Assembly (NCBI RefSeq): GCF_008369295.1
Contig: NZ_VOBG01000025.1
Location: 1 to 64,000, forward strand
Source of the DNA: Pseudomonas sp. ANT_H4
Lineage (GTDB): Bacteria; Pseudomonadota; Gammaproteobacteria; Pseudomonadales; Pseudomonadaceae
Direction of reading: 5' to 3'
DNA length: 64,000 nt
Part shown: piece by piece, positions 1 to 7,287 of the stretch
How positions within the stretch are numbered: position 1 is the stretch's first letter
How the letters are laid out: each line of letters opens with the position of its first letter
Translations under genes and position numbers: made by a program
The notes under the pieces: generated by a model
Told to the model about the DNA's origin: nothing
The model's input: only the letters and a program-made list of their open reading frames with translations
Database searches by the model: none

Positions 1-262
1 GCGACACGCTGCCGCTGGTTGCTTGCGGCCAGACGAAGCGCCCTTGTTCCAACCGTTTGCAAAACAGACACAAGCCGTCGCCATCCCACCACAACAGCTT
101 GATCCGGTCACCGCGCCGTCCGCGAAAGGCAAATATCTGACCGGAAAACGGGTCGGCTTCCAACTGTGTCTGCACCAGTGCCGCTAAACCATCGAAGCCA
201 CGGCGCATATCCGTGACGCCGGCGGCGATCCAGATACGGGTTCCAGCGGGCGGGGCAATCAT
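1..262 (-). CDS. tnpB: IS66-family accessory protein TnpB (Orf2), partial
   Basis: The reading frame begins with MIAPPAGTRIWIAAGVTDMR on the minus strand and runs off the left edge of the window. This is the characteristic start of the IS66 Orf2 protein, followed by the family segments RRGFDGLAALV, RGRRGDRIKLLWWD and LCLFCKRLEQGRFVWP. The protein is one of the accessory proteins used by IS66 elements; its own activity is unknown. Its ATG overlaps the stop of the preceding tnpA frame, the usual translationally coupled arrangement. The transposase tnpC should lie outside the window to the left, so whether the IS is complete cannot be seen. Roughly 87 codons of about 115 are present. Confidence 0.9.
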   Translation of the reverse strand, partial: MIAPPAGTRIWIAAGVTDMRRGFDGLAALVQTQLEADPFSGQIFAFRGRRGDRIKLLWWDGDGLCLFCKRLEQGRFVWPQATSGSVS

Positions 263-648
263 CGCAGCAACTGCTGCAAGACGAATTGCAGCGTCTGCGG
301 ATCGGGTGCGCCCATGATACGCAACTTGGCTTTTCCGACCTCAACTGCGATCTCGGAATGACACTCCGCCTGTGGCTGGACGACGTGCGGCAGATCGATT
401 GGCGCCTCCATCACCTGGACGGGCAAAAGCGTTGCGCTCTGGCTGACGGCGCCGAATACCCCTTCCTGATATTGATGCCGCCAGCGAAACACTAGGTTGG
501 CATTGACGTCATGCTCACGAGCGATCAACGACACGGAGGCGCCAGGCTGGAGGGTCGCCTCGACGACTTGGCGTTTGAACGCCAGCGGGAAGTTGGGGCG
601 GCGGCCGGTTCGACGGGCTAGGGCAACGGTATCCAAGATAGTGTCCAC
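259..648 (-). CDS. tnpA: IS66-family accessory protein TnpA (Orf1)
   Basis: This 129-residue frame has an N-terminal helix-turn-helix of the IS3/IS66 type (FPLAFKRQVVEATLQPGASV, then HDVNANLVFRWRHQY at residues 46-60). Its C-terminal part (VGKAKLRIMGAPDPQTLQFV) is typical of IS66 Orf1. It probably helps in DNA binding during transposition. The likely start is GTG at 648. That start lies inside an 11-bp inverted repeat, so the true start or the IS end may differ by a few codons. It is coupled to tnpB downstream and was evidently brought in as part of an IS66 element that ends near position 650. Confidence 0.85.
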   Translation of the reverse strand: MDTILDTVALARRTGRRPNFPLAFKRQVVEATLQPGASVSLIAREHDVNANLVFRWRHQYQEGVFGAVSQSATLLPVQVMEAPIDLPHVVQPQAECHSEIAVEVGKAKLRIMGAPDPQTLQFVLQQLLR

Positions 649-674
649 TAAAAAATGGTGTCCACTATCTTGGC
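632..674. repeat. Inverted repeat at the IS66 boundary
   Basis: CACTATCTTGG and its complement CCAAGATAGTG sit symmetrically around an A/T-rich centre immediately upstream of the IS66 tnpA start. GTGTCCACTA occurs twice in direct orientation. This may be the IS terminus, or a promoter or operator region formed at the junction with the integrase remnant. Confidence 0.4.
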
Positions 675-711
675 TAATTTGGAGGGCTGTCAGGAGAGGG
701 TGCTGGCCGGA

Positions 712-1080
712 CGGTTACCATACAGCCATCAGCCTTGGAACAAGGGTAAGCTTGTCGGGCAGAAAGCCCCGCTCCGAGTCAGAGATATCTGGCAGGCTCC
801 AGCTCGCGGAGAAGACACGGGATCTGGCCCTCTTCAACTTGGCCATCGACAGCAAGCTGCGCGCCTGTGACTTAACCAAGCTGCGAGTACGAGACATAGC
901 CCATGGGGAACATGTGTCGTCACGGGCCATCGTGATGCAGCAGAAAACTCAGCACCCAGTCCAGTTTGAAATCACTGAGCAAACCCGAACGGTTCTGGAG
1001 GCTTGGATGCATCAGGCCCTCCTCCGCAGTGAGGACTTCTTGTTTCCGACCCGGTTGCACGGCTCAGATCATCTCTCCAC
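712..1080 (+). pseudogene. Tyrosine integrase fragment, truncated at both ends
   Basis: The plus frame reads PDGYHTAISLGTRVSLSGRK, then an acidic linker, then LALFNLAIDSKLRACDLTKL, VRDIAHGEHV, RAIVMQQKTQHPVQFEITEQ and FLFPTRLHGSDHLST. This is the mid-part of the small tyrosine-type integrases that are common on Pseudomonas islands; the arginine in SKLR is the expected first catalytic residue. The normal C-terminus with the HxxR and Tyr motifs is absent, because homology stops exactly where a Tn3-type terminal repeat begins at 1081. The N-terminus is lost into the IS66 boundary. The fragment cannot be active. It shows the order of events: integrase first, Tn3-family insertion into it later. 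Confidence 0.75.
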
Positions 1081-1115
1081 GGGGTTATGCCGAGATAAAG
1101 GAAAATCAGGACATT
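1081..1115 (+). repeat. Tn3-family terminal inverted repeat (left end, remnant)
   Basis: The sequence starts GGGGTTATGCCGAGATAAAG and continues to ACATT. It matches the ends of the cassette at 11057-14386 at 32 of 35 positions. GGGGTTATGCCGAGATAA is the kind of end seen on Tn4652/Tn5041-like Tn3 transposons. It points rightwards, toward the transposase start at 1231. No partner end with matching sequence was seen elsewhere in the window. Confidence 0.8.
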
Positions 1116-1230
1116 CGCTCTGTAATATTATGATATTGCTATGATTTAAATTTTTTCTGCGTTTCCTTTCCTCGTCCCAAGTTTAGCCGTCTATGCTGAA
1201 GGTTTTGCTTTTCCTTGAGGGACGAACTCC

Positions 1231-1345
1231 ATGGCCTCTCTGGAGCGGACAGCCTATCCGAAGCTGCCGGCGAATCTGTCGTCGAAAGAGCTTCATCAGA
1301 GCTATTCGCTCTCAGAGTCTGAGCTCCAATGCGTGCGAAACAGAT
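1231..1345 (+). pseudogene. tnpA: Tn3-family transposase TnpA, N-terminal remnant
   Basis: An ATG preceded by TTGAGGGACGAACTCC opens a frame with MASLERTAYPKLPANLSSKE, HQSYSLSESELQ. This closely resembles the extreme N-terminus of Tn3-family transposases of the Tn4652/Tn5041 type (LERTAYPRF...LS..EL...Y.P...E). The similarity ends after about 38 codons and the frame continues into unrelated sequence, so roughly 95 percent of the roughly 1000-residue transposase is missing. Together with the terminal repeat 115 bp upstream it marks the left end of a former complete transposon. An enzyme of this type could have mobilised the dmeRF cassette at 11057-14386. Confidence 0.6.
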
Positions 1346-1375
1346 GCCCAATAGCAAAGTTGAGGAGGCGAACTA

Positions 1376-1732
1376 ATGCACATCCCGCCGGTTTCGTTTC
1401 GAGTGACACCCTATGGGGACGTCGATGCCAAGGCACTCGATTCTCTGCGCGCGAGCTACGACATCTCTCAATTACTTAACTTGGTGGACCGGCTAGATGC
1501 CTGTCTTGCTGAAATTGGTGGGATCGGCTGCATTAAGGACGACTTTTTACATCTACATGCCATGGCCATGACGATATTGGAAGGCTCCCCTCTCGCCGTA
1601 GCTACCGCTGATGTTGACAGTATTTGGGAGAAGGCGATCGCCCTTCAAGGGGATATTTCTGCCTTATGTTTTTGCTTGCAAACAGGCTCTAAACACTTGG
1701 CTCCTTTGGTAGCACTTGCTCCTGACTATTAG
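1376..1732 (+). CDS. Hypothetical protein, 118 aa
   Basis: The ATG at 1376 is preceded by GAGGAGGCGAACTA, a strong ribosome binding site, so translation is plausible. The protein (MHIPPVSFRVTPYGDVDAKA...) contains no signal peptide or membrane segment. Its middle (LLNLVDRLDACLAEIGGIG, DDFLHLHAMAMTILEG) looks helical, and the C-terminus contains a CFCLQTG segment. I do not recognise the family. It directly follows the truncated Tn3 transposase and precedes the convergent copD gene, so it is probably transposon- or island-borne. Confidence 0.55.
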   Translation: MHIPPVSFRVTPYGDVDAKALDSLRASYDISQLLNLVDRLDACLAEIGGIGCIKDDFLHLHAMAMTILEGSPLAVATADVDSIWEKAIALQGDISALCFCLQTGSKHLAPLVALAPDY

Positions 1733-1897
1733 CGGCAAGGGTGCGGATTTTACCCCCCGGAGTCAACATGCTGGTGACAAACGAGTTGTGGCTTGAGAAC
1801 CGTAGCGTTACGACAACATGGACGTTTGGCTCAACGCTCACAAAATTTGCGTTTGGAGCGTAGGCGCTCCAGGTAGCTGTGGACATTATGCGGATTA

Positions 1898-2842
1898 TTA
1901 ATGCTGCACCGTGCTCATATCCATCCCCGGGCTCAGGGTTCCTAGCCAAGCGACAAGGCATACTATGACTACTGCAACGGAGAATTCAAGGATCATACTA
2001 CGTCGTAAAGCATTGACGGCGACGGCATGGTCCCCTTCCTTGATTGAGCGTTCTAACAGTGGACTCAAATGGAATCGATTTAGCGTCGCTAATATAATCA
2101 TCCCTGCGAAGAGCAAGACTTTCAAAAATAGCAGAGTGCCATAAGTAGTCATCATCACTTCGTCCAGGGTTGGGCCCACGATAAAGAGATAATTCACTAC
2201 GCCAGTAATGCTTAAAGTCACAACAATTAGCGCGCCAGCTGATTCAAACCCAGTCAGGACTCGGGAGAGAACCCGTATTTCTTGTCCGCCATTTAGTCTT
2301 TTCGCACGCAGCAGTAAAGCGAATGCGGCCAGAGCTCCCATCCAACCGCCGGCTGCCAGAAGGTGAAGAATATCGCTAATGAAATGTATATAACGACGAT
2401 TGCCTTCGTCCATTGCGCCATGCCCTGTCCACGCTAGGGTAGCGAGAGCAATAGCACCGAAGACGGTAACCGCCCAAAGACTGAGGGTTGGGAGGCGCTT
2501 GTTAAGTGTGATGGCGATACCTGCCAGCACCAGGGCTGCTATTCGGACCATCCAGGTGAGCCCGACGTCGGTACCAGTTAGAACCATTTCGAAGATGTGA
2601 TGGTGAAGCTCCATAAATTCTGAAACGCCGCTCATTGCTTTCGCAAGTAACAACATAGCGGCAAGAGACAGAAGTACACCAACAACTGCGGTGCCGAAAA
2701 GGAGCGACTCAAAGTTTAAGACAGCGCCGGACACTCGCTCTTTCCCCCGTAGGCTATACAAACCAAAAATGGCCAATCCAAACAGCAGCATGAGGTCCAT
2801 ATAAAGAGCGAAACGAACGGCGATGTTGATTGAGTCGCTCAT
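1898..2842 (-). CDS. copD: CopD-family copper transport membrane protein
   Basis: The 314-residue protein is almost entirely hydrophobic, with about eight predicted membrane segments, as in CopD/PcoD. It contains histidines at membrane borders that are typical of the family (MELHHHIFEM near residue 80, TGHGAMDEGN near 140, HFISDILHLLAAGGWMGALA near 155-175). CopD is thought to move copper across the inner membrane together with periplasmic CopC. The start ATG lies 3 bp downstream of the copC stop, so the two form an operon. The last gene in the block, it is followed by about 160 bp without a gene. Confidence 0.93.
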   Translation of the reverse strand: MSDSINIAVRFALYMDLMLLFGLAIFGLYSLRGKERVSGAVLNFESLLFGTAVVGVLLSLAAMLLLAKAMSGVSEFMELHHHIFEMVLTGTDVGLTWMVRIAALVLAGIAITLNKRLPTLSLWAVTVFGAIALATLAWTGHGAMDEGNRRYIHFISDILHLLAAGGWMGALAAFALLLRAKRLNGGQEIRVLSRVLTGFESAGALIVVTLSITGVVNYLFIVGPTLDEVMMTTYGTLLFLKVLLFAGMIILATLNRFHLSPLLERSIKEGDHAVAVNALRRSMILEFSVAVVIVCLVAWLGTLSPGMDMSTVQH

Positions 2843-2845
2843 GGA

Positions 2846-3229
2846 TCATTTCACTTTAAAAGAAAAATTGCCGGTAATGGGATGAGTGTCGGAAGAGACT
2901 GCCCGCCATTCGACCTTATAAGTACCTGTGGTTAGCGGAGCGGCGGGCGTGATAACCATCATTTTCGGATCGTCGCCGCCGGCGACACCAGCCTTAACAC
3001 CCATAGGTGAATTCGGCATACCCGGCATGTCAGTCATGATCAGTTTCGCTCCCGAGAACTGAGTCGTGAGGTTCTCCGAGAAGTGCAGCTCGATCTTGGA
3101 AGGTGCCGCAGACGTCGAGCCTTCCACTGGGGTAGAAGACACCAGTTTTGGATGCGCCTGGGCGATAGCGCTCACGAGCAAACCGACGGTAAGTGCAACA
3201 GCTACGGTAGTAGTTTTAAAGAATGACAT
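2846..3229 (-). CDS. copC: Periplasmic copper-binding protein CopC
   Basis: The 127-residue protein has a Sec signal peptide (residues 1-25) ending AIAQA, so that the mature protein begins with His (HPKLVSSTP), the N-terminal Cu(II) ligand of CopC. DTHPITGNFSFKVK at the C-terminus supplies the second conserved His. A Met-rich loop (MTDMPGMPNSPMG, residues 65-77) corresponds to the Cu(I) site. It delivers copper to or from CopD. It is separated from copRS upstream by about 360 bp and has no recognisable CopR box of its own, so it may be read from a separate promoter. Confidence 0.95.
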   Translation of the reverse strand: MSFFKTTTVAVALTVGLLVSAIAQAHPKLVSSTPVEGSTSAAPSKIELHFSENLTTQFSGAKLIMTDMPGMPNSPMGVKAGVAGGDDPKMMVITPAAPLTTGTYKVEWRAVSSDTHPITGNFSFKVK

Positions 3230-3589
3230 GCAAGACTCCTCACAGCATAAGCTGTTGGTTCGAGGTTGGGTTGGGGAGATCTAGTTTTTACTTCTCAATT
3301 CCGATTAAAACCACAGGCAAATACCAAGCGTATGCCGCGTACTTAACCCAGGTTCTGGATCAGAATGATCCGCGTTATAGAGCTAGGACACGATGCCACA
3401 TGACTGCCGACCATTCGATTACATTTCAGTAAGCTTTACGCATGCCCTCTGGTCCATAATTGAGGGTTGTCGTCGTGGCTTTTTATTTTCCCGATGTGCA
3501 CTACATTGGCTTTCTCTCTGAAGCCTGTCGGTCAATCCGTCTTGGAGCAAAGGCCGCGCCCCTTGCTCCAAGACGGCGCCTCAGCGAGG
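3230..3589. other. Intergenic region between copC and copS
   Basis: No supported gene. The region must hold the copC promoter near its left side. At 3537-3576 it holds a strong hairpin just behind the copS stop. No CTGACAn5GTAAT-type box was found here. Confidence 0.6.
3537..3576 (-). terminator. Strong hairpin behind copS
   Basis: CCGTCTTGGAGCAA at 3537-3550 pairs perfectly (14 bp) with TTGCTCCAAGACGG at 3563-3576. It begins about 13 bp after the copS stop on the minus strand. There is no clear T-run, so it may act as an mRNA-stabilising or processing structure rather than a classical terminator. Confidence 0.5.
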
Positions 3590-4978
3590 CTAGGCCCGTT
3601 TCGATCCGGCATTAGGAAATTCCATATGGAAGGCTGTTTTTCGATTGGATGAGGTACACCAGATCTTGCCTTCATGGGCTTCTACGATCGACCGCGTAAT
3701 TGAGAGCCCCAGTCCAGCATTGCTGGGGCTCCCTTCACGCCGTGCCGGATCCGCGCGATAAAATCGATCGAAGAGCTTTTCAAGGTGCTCGGGTGCAATG
3801 GTTTCTCCTGGATTTTCCACGACCACAAATGTCGAGGTATTTCTCTGTTGGATATCGACATTGATGGTCCTCCCCTCCGGGGTGTACCGCAGCGCATTAG
3901 AAAGCAGATTCGAGACAGCTCTGTGCAGCATTAGTACGTCGCCCCGAACACTCCCTCCCCCTGAAACCGTCAGGTTGATGCCGCGCTCATCTGCCAGCAG
4001 GCGGTAGTATTCGAGCAGTTTCTCCACGACCTCCAATAGGTCTATCGGTTTGTTCTCATGGGGGATCAGGCCGTTGTCAGATTTAGCCAGAAAGAGCATG
4101 TCGTCGATCATCCGAGACATACGCTTCAAGTCATCCAGATTCGAATACAGATTGTCTTCGTAGTCCTCAATATCCCTTTTTCTAGAGAGCACCACTTCGG
4201 TATGGATCATCAGATTACTGACCGGTGTGCGCAGTTCGTGAGCAATGTCCGCAGAGAAATTTGATAACCGGACAAAAGCATCATCCAGACGTGACAACAT
4301 CGCGTTGAACGACGACACCATCTGTTGAAGCTCTTTTGGAACAGACGCTAATGGAATGCGCTCTTTAAGTGATTTGGCCGACATCGACGCAGCGACCATG
4401 GTCACCTGCCGAATCGGACGCATGCCACTGCGGGCAACCAACCAACCCAGCCCCACACTGACGAGCGCGCTGATCACCAGCCCTATCCAGAACCATCGCT
4501 GGAGCGTCTCGAAGAAAAACATGTGCTCAGTAACATCAAAAACCAAGATCACGGTCAGCGGCTTGTCCCGACCGGTCACCATCGCTTGAGCAGTCAAACC
4601 ACGGAACATCTGCTCTTGGTTCTGCCATTCCCAAAAATTATTGTTGGTGGTCGTGAGGAACTCCTCCGGAACATTGACTGGCCCTGGGTCAGCGAAAAGT
4701 AGCCTCCCGTCATCGCCTAGGATGACGGCTGTCAAATTACGGTGAGCCCCGAGCAGAGCCTGTAACTCGGGCTTTAACTCGCCGAATTGATCGGTGCTCT
4801 TCAGCTCCCCCAGGATTCTCTGGGTCGAGTGGAGTTTTTCGTTTAGAGCCTCTTGATCCAACATTTTGAAATGATGCTGGCTGAGGTGGTTAAAGCTGAC
4901 TCCGGCGACGGTGAGCACAGCTGTTACCGCAAGCATGAACATCAGACTCATGCGTGTAGTCAGGGACAGACGGTTCAT
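3590..4978 (-). CDS. copS: Copper sensor histidine kinase CopS
   Basis: The 462-residue kinase has an N-terminal membrane segment (about residues 9-30), a periplasmic sensor region, a second membrane segment (about 160-182) and a HAMP linker. The phosphoacceptor box SADIAHELRTPVSN follows near residue 250, with an ATPase domain carrying N-box HRAVSNLLSNALRYTPEG and G-boxes NAGLGLSITRSIVEAH. This is the CusS/CopS/IrlS heavy-metal sensor family at usual length. Its ATG overlaps the copR stop by 4 bp (ATGA), showing coupled translation. It phosphorylates CopR in response to periplasmic copper by family analogy. Confidence 0.94.
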   Translation of the reverse strand: MNRLSLTTRMSLMFMLAVTAVLTVAGVSFNHLSQHHFKMLDQEALNEKLHSTQRILGELKSTDQFGELKPELQALLGAHRNLTAVILGDDGRLLFADPGPVNVPEEFLTTTNNNFWEWQNQEQMFRGLTAQAMVTGRDKPLTVILVFDVTEHMFFFETLQRWFWIGLVISALVSVGLGWLVARSGMRPIRQVTMVAASMSAKSLKERIPLASVPKELQQMVSSFNAMLSRLDDAFVRLSNFSADIAHELRTPVSNLMIHTEVVLSRKRDIEDYEDNLYSNLDDLKRMSRMIDDMLFLAKSDNGLIPHENKPIDLLEVVEKLLEYYRLLADERGINLTVSGGGSVRGDVLMLHRAVSNLLSNALRYTPEGRTINVDIQQRNTSTFVVVENPGETIAPEHLEKLFDRFYRADPARREGSPSNAGLGLSITRSIVEAHEGKIWCTSSNRKTAFHMEFPNAGSKRA

Positions 4979-5664
4979 TTTGACTCCGAATCCGGTGCAT
5001 CAAGCATGTAGCCCATACCACGTGCGGTGTGGATCAGCTTGACCTCAAAGCTGTCATCAATCTTCGCCCTGAGCCTGCGCACCGCAACCTCGATTACGTT
5101 GGTATCGCTGTCGAAATTCATGTCCCAAACTTGCGAGGCGATGAGCGACTTCGGCAGCACTTCGCCCCGGCGACGGAGCAGCAACTCCAGCAGCGCAAAC
5201 TCTTTGGCCGTCAGGCCTATGCGTTTCCCCCCCCGAATGGCCCTGCGTTTGAGCAGGTCAACCTCTAGGTCGGCCAGTTTCAAATTGGTTGGCGAGGGTG
5301 CGCCATTACCGCGACGCAGCAGTGTTCTGACGCGGGCCAGCAATTCAGAAAATGCGAAGGGCTTGATCAGGTAATCATCCGCTCCGAGCTCAAGCCCCTT
5401 AACGCGATCTTCAACACGGTCTCGCGCAGTCAGAAATAACACCGGTACATCTTTCCCTGCCAAACGCACCTTCTGAAGCACTTCCCACCCATCCAGACCG
5501 GGCATCATGACGTCCAGAATCAGCAGGTCATACGCTTCGCTCAAGGCGTGTTGCAGGGCCTCAGTACCATTGGTGAAACGATCAACGTTGAACCCAGCCT
5601 CAGTAAGGCCCTGTTGCAAGTAGATACCTATTTTCGGTTCGTCTTCCGCAACCAACAGTCTCAT
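4975..5664 (-). CDS. copR: Copper response regulator CopR (OmpR family)
   Basis: The protein begins MRLLVAEDEPKIG; this start is chosen over an upstream ATG at 5721 because it aligns with the receiver-domain start of the family. It has the acidic pocket (EDE), phosphoacceptor Asp in LLILDVMMPGLDGWEVL (about residue 51), Thr/Lys positions (FLTARD, LIKPFAFSEL) and a C-terminal winged helix (LTAKEFALLELLLRRRGEVL, DTNVIEVAVRRLRAKIDD). It is followed by copS in a coupled operon. A CopR box lies 65 bp upstream of this start, so autoregulation is likely, and the same box may serve the divergent PtrA-like gene. Confidence 0.95.
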   Translation of the reverse strand: MRLLVAEDEPKIGIYLQQGLTEAGFNVDRFTNGTEALQHALSEAYDLLILDVMMPGLDGWEVLQKVRLAGKDVPVLFLTARDRVEDRVKGLELGADDYLIKPFAFSELLARVRTLLRRGNGAPSPTNLKLADLEVDLLKRRAIRGGKRIGLTAKEFALLELLLRRRGEVLPKSLIASQVWDMNFDSDTNVIEVAVRRLRAKIDDSFEVKLIHTARGMGYMLDAPDSESK

Positions 5665-5728
5665 GGGAGTGGCTCTCAAAGTGATGATGGGGCTGAGTTT
5701 GCAACGAATTAGCTCAGCCAACCAGAAA

Positions 5729-5744
5729 CTGACAGAAATGTAAT
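5729..5744 (+). promoter_or_regulatory. CopR box 1 (copR / PtrA-like divergent region)
   Basis: CTGACAGAAATGTAAT fits the Pseudomonas CopR consensus CTGACAn5GTAAT exactly. It lies between copR and the divergent PtrA-like gene, with a TCTAGG -10-like element about 31 bp downstream on the plus strand. Confidence 0.8.
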
Positions 5745-5873
5745 TCTGGCTTCAGGTTGATGTCAGCAAGCGTTGTCTAGGGTTTGCCCATGAACACCGT
5801 CAAGTGCTCATCCGACTCTCCAGAGAGAAAAACCCTCAGGAGTCGGACACCATTCCTATCAAGGAGCTGCCCC

Positions 5874-6227
5874 ATGAGCTATCTCAAAACCGTGTTTCTG
5901 GCTGGCTCGATCCTGCTCTCGGCCTCGGCATGGGCTGAGGGCGGCGGAGACCGAGTGATGGAGCGCATGGAAAGTATGCGTAATAAAGCGGAAACCGTTC
6001 TGATTCAAGCCGAAAAAGCCCCTGCAGGCCAACGCCATGTGCACATGGCAGAGCACATGAAAATGCTTGGCGAGATCATGAGCCAACTCCATCAAGACCA
6101 TCCCGATGCATCAATGTCGCCCCAACAGCATCTCGCCTGGATGGAGAAGCACGACAAAATCGTCGATGACGTTTTGAACCAAATGCAACGCGAACACAAA
6201 CTAATGCTTTCAGAAAACCATCAGTAA
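5874..6227 (+). CDS. PtrA-like periplasmic protein (copper-induced), copy 1
   Basis: The start at 5874 (MSYLKTVFLAG) is chosen because AAGGAG precedes it and it begins a proper signal peptide (about residues 1-22, ending SAWA). The mature N-terminus AEGGGDRVMERMESMR is shared with three other proteins in this window and with the small CopRS-induced protein PtrA of P. aeruginosa. The remainder is helical and rich in Met and His (HVHMAEHMKM, DASMSPQQH), suiting metal binding. A perfect CopR box lies upstream. The exact function is unknown; a periplasmic copper buffer or signalling protein is my inference. Confidence 0.8.
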   Translation: MSYLKTVFLAGSILLSASAWAEGGGDRVMERMESMRNKAETVLIQAEKAPAGQRHVHMAEHMKMLGEIMSQLHQDHPDASMSPQQHLAWMEKHDKIVDDVLNQMQREHKLMLSENHQ

Positions 6228-6266
6228 ATATCCTGCTTTCAAGGCTTTTCGCAATTAATTGCGATT

Positions 6267-6298
6267 ACAAACGACGTCGCTTAGACGCCGTTGTTTAT
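6267..6298 (+). terminator. Possible terminator after PtrA-like copy 1
   Basis: ACGACGTC and GACGCCGT form an imperfect stem around GCTTA, followed by TTGTTTATTTTAAA. The stem has one mismatch. Confidence 0.4.
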
Positions 6299-6306
6299 TT
6301 TAAAAA

Positions 6307-6322
6307 CTGACAGAAATGTAGT
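6307..6322 (+). promoter_or_regulatory. CopR box 2 (cupredoxin operon)
   Basis: CTGACAGAAATGTAGT differs from the consensus by one base in the second half-site. A TAATAT -10-like hexamer follows 33 bp downstream, and the cupredoxin start is 75 bp downstream. Confidence 0.7.
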
Positions 6323-6396
6323 GCTCAGGTCAGTTAACTGGTAGCTCAGTCACTTTAATATAGCGAGTGTTTTTCTCGCTCATCCTTGAGGTCACT

Positions 6397-6933
6397 ATGA
6401 ACGCTAAATTTTTTACCCCTGTTATCGCGACAATGGCTCTATTTTTCGGTGCTACAGCCATGGCTAGTGTGGGGCATGGCAAAGATGACATTGGTCAACC
6501 TGGAACCGCTGCCGAGGTTACCCGCACCGTTGAGGTGAAAATGGGCGACATTTTCTTCGCGTCCAAAAACATCAATGTCAAACCCGGAGAGACGGTTCGA
6601 TTCGTCCTGCGCAACGAAGGTTCGCTGCTGCATGAATTCAATATTGGTAACGCAGCTGCACATGCTGCTCACCAAAAAGAGATGGCAGCCATGTTCCAGA
6701 ACGGCACGCTCACGCCTATTGGGTCCGGGCAAGCCATGAGCAATATGGGGCATAGCATGGGGGAAATGAAGATGGTCGGGATGGAGCACAACGATCCGAA
6801 CAGCGTCTTGATCGAACCTGGCGCAACCAAAGAGCTCATCTGGACGTTCGCCAAGAGCACGGGGCTGGAGTTTGCCTGCAACGTACCTGGTCATTACCAA
6901 TCAGGAATGGTTGGTCAGTTTGAAGTGAAGTAA
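6397..6933 (+). CDS. Periplasmic cupredoxin-like copper protein
   Basis: The start MNAKFFTPV at 6397 opens a signal peptide (residues 1-24, ending AMA). The mature protein is a single cupredoxin fold: VEVKMGDIFFASKNINVKPG, FVLRNEGSLLHEFNIGN (His ligand near residue 82), then a Met/His-rich insertion (MSNMGHSMGEMKMVGMEH), and FACNVPGHYQSGMVGQF at the C-terminus, which supplies Cys, His and Met ligands of a type 1 copper site. It resembles the copper-binding plastocyanin-like proteins found in Pseudomonas copper islands. It is first in an apparent operon with the DUF2933 gene and the ATPase. Confidence 0.85.
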   Translation: MNAKFFTPVIATMALFFGATAMASVGHGKDDIGQPGTAAEVTRTVEVKMGDIFFASKNINVKPGETVRFVLRNEGSLLHEFNIGNAAAHAAHQKEMAAMFQNGTLTPIGSGQAMSNMGHSMGEMKMVGMEHNDPNSVLIEPGATKELIWTFAKSTGLEFACNVPGHYQSGMVGQFEVK

Positions 6934-7030
6934 ACGTGGCTTGATCGATATCACCGCCTCAAAGCGAGCGTTGACTACTCTCAGTCGCAGACGTCACCGC
7001 AACTTTTGCGAGGACAGTGGGGACTACATC

Positions 7031-7285
7031 ATGACTAACCATCATCATTCGGTTGAAAACGCTCCTTCGTCTTTCTGGAGGAGCAAAACGGGCGTTGTAC
7101 TGATCATGCTGGTTGCGATTGGTGTCTTTTACCTGGTTCGGGAGCACTTCAGCCATGTTTCGCCTTATTTACCCTATCTGATCCTGTTGATCTGTCCTTT
7201 GATGCATTTTTTTGGACATGGCCATGGAGGGCATGGTCGAAATGCTGATCAGGCAGAAACCAACAAGAATGAGGACGGAAAATAA
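7031..7285 (+). CDS. DUF2933 small membrane protein, His-rich
   Basis: The start at 7031 (MTNHHHSVENAPSSFW) is preferred to an upstream ATG at 6941 that overlaps no signal. The 84-residue protein has two adjacent hydrophobic segments (GVVLIMLVAIGVFYLV and LPYLILLICPLMHFF) and a C-terminal GHGHGGHGRN tail. These are features of the DUF2933 family that travels with copper ATPases. It may present metal to the ATPase or modulate it; this is not established. It lies 2 bp upstream of the ATPase, so the two are in one transcript. Confidence 0.75.
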   Translation: MTNHHHSVENAPSSFWRSKTGVVLIMLVAIGVFYLVREHFSHVSPYLPYLILLICPLMHFFGHGHGGHGRNADQAETNKNEDGK

Positions 7286-7287
7286 TC

